Source: Burkholderiales bacterium
Lineage (GTDB): Bacteria; Pseudomonadota; Gammaproteobacteria; Burkholderiales; Burkholderiaceae_C
Reading direction: 5' to 3'
NCBI GenBank assembly: GCA_011391855.1
Contig: JAABPT010000163.1
Coordinates: 1 to 5,036, forward strand
Length of the DNA stretch: 5,036 nucleotides
A program made the position numbers and the translations under genes. Shown in pieces: positions 1-5,036 of the stretch (the stretch's first letter is position 1; each line of letters starts with the position of its first letter). The notes beneath the pieces were generated by a model that did no database searches, was not told the DNA's origin, and saw nothing but the letters and a program-made list of their open reading frames with translations.

Positions 1-476
1 GGTGCGCCGTGCTGGCCGACCTGCCGGCACTGCAGCATCTGGCGCGCGGTGAGCGGCCGCCGCCGTGGCTGGCCAACGACCCCCAGCTGAAACCGCTGGC
101 GCAAGGTGCTGCGACTGGCTCGGCGGAGGCGGCCCTGTTGCTGAAAGCCGCTGGCGCCGAGCCGCAGCGCTTGCTGGCGTTGTGGTGCAGCGAATGGCTG
201 CGCCGGCTGCCACACGCGCCGGGGCGCTGCGGGGTCGAAGCCGGGCTGCTGCCGATGCTGGCCGCGCATGCCGAAGCCTTTGCTTCGCCCCGGGCCGTCG
301 ACGGCTGGGCCCTGCGCCGTGCGCTGCAGGCGCGGCTGGTGCTGCTGCTGCGGCGCACGCTGTTGCAGCCGGTGACGGCCTTTGTCTACCTGGCCTTGTC
401 GGCGCTGGAGTTCGAGCGCCTGCGCAGCGAGCTGTTGCGCCGCGCCGCGTTCCCGCAGCGCTGGGTGGCACCATGA
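1..476 (+). CDS. ntpC: V/A-type ATPase subunit C (d-like), C-terminal part
   Basis: The reading frame is open from the left edge (first full codon at 3) to a TGA at 474-476. About 157 residues are visible, so roughly half of a family that is usually 330-350 residues long; the true start lies outside. The GTG at 9 is more likely an internal valine than a start. The visible part is all-alpha in character, rich in Ala, Leu and Arg. Its last ~35 residues (LQPVTAFVYLALSALEFERL, then a short basic helix) resemble the C-terminal helix of subunit C, where a Pro and aromatic residue precede a run of small residues and an E-x-x-x-(L/I)-R pattern. In known enzymes this subunit is a funnel-shaped socket joining the central shaft (D/F) to the proteolipid ring. 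Its position directly before subunit I, with an ATGA overlap, supports the call. The sequence is divergent and the N-terminal half is missing, so identity rests partly on context. Confidence 0.72.
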   Translation, partial: CAVLADLPALQHLARGERPPPWLANDPQLKPLAQGAATGSAEAALLLKAAGAEPQRLLALWCSEWLRRLPHAPGRCGVEAGLLPMLAAHAEAFASPRAVDGWALRRALQARLVLLLRRTLLQPVTAFVYLALSALEFERLRSELLRRAAFPQRWVAP

Positions 477-2293
477 TCCGGCCGCACCCCGCCCGCTGGT
501 TCGAACTGCTGGTGGCGCGCGACGACACCACGCTGGCGCTGGCGGCGCTGGCCGCCACCGGTGCGGTGGAGCTGGAGGCGCGCAGCGGCGCGCTGCCGCC
601 CGATGGGTTTGCCGACCTGCGGCCGCTGCTGCAGCAGTTCGACGCGCTGGCGCAACGCTACCGCGCCTTCTGGCCCGCCGACAGGCTGCAGGCGTCGGCC
701 TTTCCCGAACCCCCGCAGGTGTCATTGCGGCGCAGCCTAGAAACTGTCCGCGCCTGGGCGCTGCAAGCCGAAGCGCTGATCCTTCGCTGGCAGCAGGCCG
801 AAGGCCAGCGCGCGGAGCTGGCACGCTGGCGCGCGGTGGTGGCACAGCTGGACGACGGCGTCGTCGATCTGGCCCAAGCCGCGGCCGCGGGTGCGCCGCT
901 GCGCGTGCGCCTGTTCGTCTGGCCCGCGGGCGGCGAGCCGGAGGCTGCGACCGGGCCGCTCGTGCGTTCCTTCCAGGACCAGGGGATGCACTACTCGCTG
1001 GCGCTCGGTGATGCGCAGCAGTTGGAGTCGCTGGCGCAACAGGCCGTGGCGCTGAAGGGCCAGAGCTACGAACTGCCCCCTTGGCTGGGCCGCGACCGCG
1101 CCGCCAACCAGGCGGCCATCGAAGCCCGGTTGCAGGCCGCACGGGCCAGCGAAGCGGCAGCGCGCGCCGAGCTGGCGGCACTGGCCGACCGCCACGGCCT
1201 GCGCAGCGCGTTGGCCGACGCCGGGCGGCTGCAGTGGGTGCTGGACAACGTGCAGGCGCTGGAGTCCGGTCCGTTGTTCACCTGGATCAGCGGCTGGACC
1301 AGCCTTCGCGACCCGGCCGCGCTGGAACAGGCGGTGGAAGACAGCGGTGCCCGTGCGCTGCTGCGCCTTGCGCCGCCGCCGCCGGGCACCCGGGCGCCGC
1401 TGCTGCTGGACAACCCGGCCTGGGCGCGGCCATTCGAGGTCTTCAGCCGCGCCCTGGGCATGCCCTCGGGCACCGAGGCCGACGCCAGCGTGTTGCTGGC
1501 GGTGGCCGTGCCGCTGATGTTCGGCTACATGTTCGGCGACGTCGGCCAGGGCCTGGTCATCGCCGCGGCCGGCTACGCCCTGCGCCGCCGCTGGCCTTTG
1601 GCGCGCCTGTTCATCGCCGGCGGGCTGTCGGCCGCCGTCTTCGGCCTGCTCTTCGGCAGCGTCTTCAGCATGCACTTGCTGCACCCGGGCTGGATCGCGC
1701 CGCTGGACGATCCTCTGGCGGTCCTGGTGGCGCCGCTGGTGGGTGGAGCGGTGCTGCTGACCAGCGGGCTGCTGCTGGCCGCCGTGCAGGCGCATTGGCG
1801 CGGCGAATTCGCCCGCTGGTTGGCGTCGGACGCCGGGCTGCTGGTCTGTTACCTGGGTCTCGTCTCGGGCCTGGCCTGGACGCCGGGCTGGCTGCTGGCC
1901 GCCGCCGGGGCGGCCTGGTTCTGCCTGGGCCACGGCGTGCTGGAGCGCCGCGTGCTGGCCGGCTTCACGGCGCTGGCCGAGCTGGTCGAGCGGTTGCTGC
2001 AGATCCTCATCAACACCTTGTCGTTTGCGCGCGTCGGGGCCTTCGCCCTGGCGCACGCCGGGTTGTCGTCGGCCATCGTGGCGTTGATGGACGCCGCCGG
2101 CCACCCGGTGGCTGCCGCCGCGGTGCTGGTGGTCGGCAACTTGATCGTGATCGTGCTGGAGGGCCTGGTGGTGTCGATCCAGACCACCCGACTCGTGCTG
2201 TTCGAATTCTTCGCCCGCTTCCTCGAGGCGCAGGGACGCGTCTTCCGCCCCCTGCCGCCGCCCCCTTCCAGCTTGCAGGAGAGTCCCTCATGA
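473..2293 (+). CDS. ntpI: V/A-type ATPase subunit I (stator membrane subunit, a-like)
   Basis: 606 residues. This is the static membrane subunit that forms the two ion half-channels and anchors the peripheral stalks. Residues 1 to ~335 are a soluble, Ala/Arg/Glu-rich cytoplasmic arm with helical stretches around 85-125 and 205-245. The rest is a membrane domain with about seven or eight hydrophobic segments (roughly 338-370, 378-398, 414-440, 450-485, 506-540, 545-580). Diagnostic motifs are FGYMFGDVGQG ending at residue 360 (family norm GD-x-GYG, so the Tyr is Gln here), NTLSFARVGAFAL with Arg520, and LEGLVVSIQTTRL with Glu563 and Arg573, followed by FEFFARFLEAQGRVFRPL. Arg520 and Arg573 match the two arginines that face the ring carboxylate in studied enzymes. 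The ATG at 473 overlaps the upstream stop and begins a typical N-terminus; the frame is open further upstream, but that part is a shadow of the previous gene. A weak GGGTGG lies at 463-468. The family is usually 600-660 residues, so the arm is on the short side. Confidence 0.96.
   Translation: MIRPHPARWFELLVARDDTTLALAALAATGAVELEARSGALPPDGFADLRPLLQQFDALAQRYRAFWPADRLQASAFPEPPQVSLRRSLETVRAWALQAEALILRWQQAEGQRAELARWRAVVAQLDDGVVDLAQAAAAGAPLRVRLFVWPAGGEPEAATGPLVRSFQDQGMHYSLALGDAQQLESLAQQAVALKGQSYELPPWLGRDRAANQAAIEARLQAARASEAAARAELAALADRHGLRSALADAGRLQWVLDNVQALESGPLFTWISGWTSLRDPAALEQAVEDSGARALLRLAPPPPGTRAPLLLDNPAWARPFEVFSRALGMPSGTEADASVLLAVAVPLMFGYMFGDVGQGLVIAAAGYALRRRWPLARLFIAGGLSAAVFGLLFGSVFSMHLLHPGWIAPLDDPLAVLVAPLVGGAVLLTSGLLLAAVQAHWRGEFARWLASDAGLLVCYLGLVSGLAWTPGWLLAAAGAAWFCLGHGVLERRVLAGFTALAELVERLLQILINTLSFARVGAFALAHAGLSSAIVALMDAAGHPVAAAAVLVVGNLIVIVLEGLVVSIQTTRLVLFEFFARFLEAQGRVFRPLPPPPSSLQESPS
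2277..2283 (+). promoter_or_regulatory. Strong ribosome binding site of the subunit K gene
   Basis: AGGAGAG lies inside the last codons of subunit I and leaves about six to eight bases before the ATG at 2290. It is the best Shine-Dalgarno match at any junction in the window. This fits the need for many copies of the proteolipid per complex (inference) and fixes the start of that gene. Confidence 0.8.
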
Positions 2294-2664
2294 AGACGAC
2301 CGTGAAGTTCAGCGCCGCGATGCTGGCCTTGGCCTTGACCTTGCTGGTGGGCCTGGGCGGCACCGCGCTGCTGCTGGCGGGGCTGCCGACCCTGGCGGCC
2401 GAGCCGGCGGCCGTGGGCACCAACGTGGGCACCAACGTGGGCAGTGAGGTCTGGACCTGGGGCCTGGCCGCGGCGGCGGCTTCCACCGCGCTGGCGGCGC
2501 TGGGCGCCGGTTTCGCCGTGGCCAAGGTGGGCACGGCGGCCATCGGCGCCCTGGCCGAGAAACCCGAGCTGTTCGGCCGCTTGCTCATCTTCGTCGGCCT
2601 GGCCGAGGGCATCGCGATCTATGGCCTGATCGTCTCCATCCTCATCCTCAACCGGTTGGCGTGA
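2290..2664 (+). CDS. ntpK: V/A-type ATPase subunit K (proteolipid rotor ring, c-like)
   Basis: 124 residues. Copies of this hydrophobic hairpin form the rotating membrane ring that carries ions past subunit I. Residues 1 to ~38 (MKTTVKF, then a long Leu/Ala/Gly run ending LPTLAAEPAA) look like a signal-type leader, possibly cut near residues 36-39. A short polar linker (42-52) follows, then helix 1 (about 56-80, with the GAGFAVAKVG small-residue pattern), a cytoplasmic loop AEKPELFGR, and helix 2 (about 98-122) with the ion-carrying Glu106 in LAEGIAIYGL. A leader followed by a single hairpin resembles the Thermus proteolipid rather than the four-helix Enterococcus NtpK. Aligned by eye to sodium-binding c subunits, the helix-1 Gln is Val77 and the Ser and Thr after the Glu are Gly107 and Ile108, though Tyr111 is kept; proton use is therefore inferred. 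The start is fixed by the AGGAGAG at 2277 and the ATGA overlap. Confidence 0.95.
   Translation: MKTTVKFSAAMLALALTLLVGLGGTALLLAGLPTLAAEPAAVGTNVGTNVGSEVWTWGLAAAAASTALAALGAGFAVAKVGTAAIGALAEKPELFGRLLIFVGLAEGIAIYGLIVSILILNRLA
2413..2442 (+). repeat. 12-bp in-frame tandem repeat in the subunit K gene
   Basis: GTGGGCACCAAC occurs twice exactly (2413-2424 and 2425-2436) and is followed by a half copy GTGGGC (2437-2442). It encodes VGTNVGTNVG at residues 42-51, in the linker between the leader-like segment and helix 1. The unit is a multiple of three, so copy-number change would keep the frame. Confidence 0.9.
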
Positions 2665-2960
2665 TGACGGCACCGGTATATATCGGCGACGAGATCAGCG
2701 CCGCGGGCTGGCGCTTGGCGGGCGTGCAGGTGACGACTTCGGCGCCAGGTACGGAGACCGCGGCGCTGGCGCGGGCCCGTGAAGCGGCGCCGCTGGTGCT
2801 GGTCTCCGCGGCCGTGGCGGTGCGCATCGACGCAGCCACGCTGGCCGCTGCCGCCGTTGCGCTGACGCCGTGGGTGCTGGTGCTGCCCGACCCGCAGGGT
2901 GAGGTGAAGCGGCCCGCCCTGGCCGACCGGCTGCGCAAACAACTGGGGCTGGAGGCATGA
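2664..2960 (+). CDS. ntpG: V/A-type ATPase subunit F (central stalk)
   Basis: 98 residues, the usual size for subunit F (called NtpG in Enterococcus). With subunit D it forms the central rotor shaft at the base of the A3B3 head, in the cytoplasm. The N-terminus VYIGDEISAAGWRLAGV (residues 5-21) matches the family signature, a beta strand then IGD, then G-(F/W)-RLAG. Alternating hydrophobic strands (PLVLVSAAVAV, WVLVLPDP) fit the small Rossmann-like fold, and the C-terminal helix RLRKQLGLEA is typical. The ATG at 2664 shares one base with the stop of the subunit K gene (TGATG). A GTG immediately before it at 2661 could add one residue. No good ribosome binding site is visible, so start by translational re-initiation is likely. 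Codons 5-7 (GTA TAT ATC) are unusually AT-rich for this region, which may keep the start unstructured. Confidence 0.9.
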   Translation: MTAPVYIGDEISAAGWRLAGVQVTTSAPGTETAALARAREAAPLVLVSAAVAVRIDAATLAAAAVALTPWVLVLPDPQGEVKRPALADRLRKQLGLEA

Positions 2961-3561
2961 CCCTGGAGCGGCGCACCCAGGCCCTGCTCGACCTCGTCGA
3001 GGAAGACCGCCGTGCCCAATGCGACGCCATCCTCGGCGAGGCCGCGAAACAGGCCGCCGCCGCGTTGGCTCAGGCGCGTGCCGAGGCGCGCGAGCGCGTG
3101 CGCGAAGCTTTCACCGAGGAGCGGGCGCGGCAGCAGGCGCGCGTGGCCGCGGCGCGGGCCGAGCTGCAGACCAGGCGCAGGCTGCACGATCAGCAGCAGG
3201 CGGCGGGCTGGCTGGCCGCCGCCTGGCAGCAGTTGCCCCTGGCGCTGCGCGCGCGCTGGGCGAACGCCGACACGCGGCGGCACTGGGTGGGCGCGGCAAC
3301 GGCCGAGGCCCGGCGGGTGCTCGCACCGGAGGGCTGGCGCATCGTCCATGCCCCCGACTGGCCGGCGCCGGAGCAGCAGGCGCTGGCAGCAAGGATCCAG
3401 GCCGAGATCGGCTCCAGGGTGGACTTCACCGAACACGCCGGGCTGGGCGCCGGGCTGCGCATCGTGGCCGGGCGCAATGTCGTCGACGCCACGCTGGGCG
3501 GCCTGCTCGCCGACCGTCAAGCCATCGGCGCGCTGCTGCTGGGTGAACTGGGGGTGGCGTC

Positions 3562-3565
<4 letters not shown>
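2957..3565 (+). CDS. ntpE: V/A-type ATPase subunit E (peripheral stalk)
   Basis: 202 residues, near the family norm of about 190-200. In known enzymes E pairs with a second long helical protein (G in Thermus, NtpF in Enterococcus) to make the peripheral stalk that ties the head to subunit I. Residues 1 to ~85 are a charged Ala/Arg/Glu/Gln helix without prolines, as expected for a right-handed coiled coil. The C-terminal ~100 residues form the globular cap, with GWRIVHAPDW, then GLGAGLRIVAGRNVVDATLG (glycine-rich strand followed by the conserved V/I-D-A/N-T-L pattern) and a last helix. The ATG at 2957 overlaps the stop of subunit F. GGAGG at 2951-2955 lies only one base from the ATG, too close for an ideal site, so coupling to the upstream gene probably matters. 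The N-terminal half is low in information, so the call leans on the cap and the operon. Confidence 0.88.
3550..3557 (+). promoter_or_regulatory. Probable ribosome binding site of the subunit A gene
   Basis: The purine-rich GGGGGTGG lies four bases before the GTG at 3562, inside the last codons of subunit E. It is a partial match to a Shine-Dalgarno site and supports the GTG as the start. Confidence 0.5.

Positions 3566-5036
<1,471 letters not shown>

Noticed and set aside
65..472. An open reading frame in the frame of subunit I that extends upstream to 65, giving a 742-residue protein.
   Set aside because: The extra 136 residues are low-complexity Ala/Arg/Gly sequence typical of a shifted frame in GC-rich DNA. 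They overlap the convincing subunit C frame, and the family N-terminus begins at the ATG at 473.
737..2104. A 455-residue open frame on the minus strand opposite subunit I.
   Set aside because: It is rich in Gln, Arg, Gly and His with no recognisable motif, as expected for the antisense of GC-rich coding DNA. The plus-strand protein here has clear family motifs.
1081..2289. A long open frame running upstream of subunit K, inside the subunit I gene, suggesting a fusion protein.
   Set aside because: The upstream part is an Arg/Gly/Ala-rich shadow of subunit I. Subunit K has its own ATG at 2290 with a strong ribosome binding site.
2413..2442. Possible CRISPR-like or regulatory repeat.
   Set aside because: The two and a half 12-bp copies are adjacent, in frame and coding, with no spacers; a simple coding duplication explains them.

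Overview
The window holds six consecutive plus-strand genes of a V/A-type (archaeal/vacuolar-type) rotary ATPase operon, with no other genes. In order they are the C-terminal half of a probable subunit C (cut by the left edge), subunit I (stator/half-channel membrane protein), subunit K (proteolipid rotor ring), subunit F (central stalk), subunit E (peripheral stalk) and the first ~491 residues of catalytic subunit A (cut by the right edge). Base composition is very GC-rich (about 70% or more by eye) with strong G/C preference at third codon positions. The style is that of a high-GC proteobacterium, perhaps a Burkholderiales-like betaproteobacterium. This taxonomic guess rests on composition and protein flavour only.

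Layout: subunit C ends at 476 and overlaps the ATG of subunit I (473-2293). Subunit I overlaps the ATG of subunit K (2290-2664). Subunit K shares one base with the ATG of subunit F (2664-2960). Subunit F overlaps subunit E (2957-3565), and subunit E overlaps the GTG start of subunit A (3562 to the right edge). Every junction is an ATGA, TGATG or GTGA stop/start overlap, so no intergenic base exists. There is no room for internal promoters or terminators between genes, and the genes are probably one translationally coupled transcript. The promoter must lie left of the window. Subunits B and D, needed for a working enzyme, probably lie to the right.

How the parts work together: A (with B, outside the window) forms the ATP-hydrolysing or -synthesising head. 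F (with D, outside) forms the rotor shaft, which subunit C (equivalent to eukaryotic d) couples to the ring of K subunits. Subunit I supplies the ion half-channels and the essential arginines facing the ring, and E is part of the peripheral stalk that holds the head still. The ring subunit keeps the carboxylate (Glu106) but lacks the usual extra sodium ligands, which hints at proton coupling.

I found no mobile element, RNA gene, CRISPR array or clearly undescribed system. The points worth a second look are the probable presence of a V/A-type enzyme in a proteobacterium, an altered P-loop in subunit A (GGFGTGKT where GPFGSGKT is usual), a K subunit with a cleavable-looking leader followed by a 12-bp tandem repeat, and the gene order C-I-K-F-E-A with no visible partner for subunit E.
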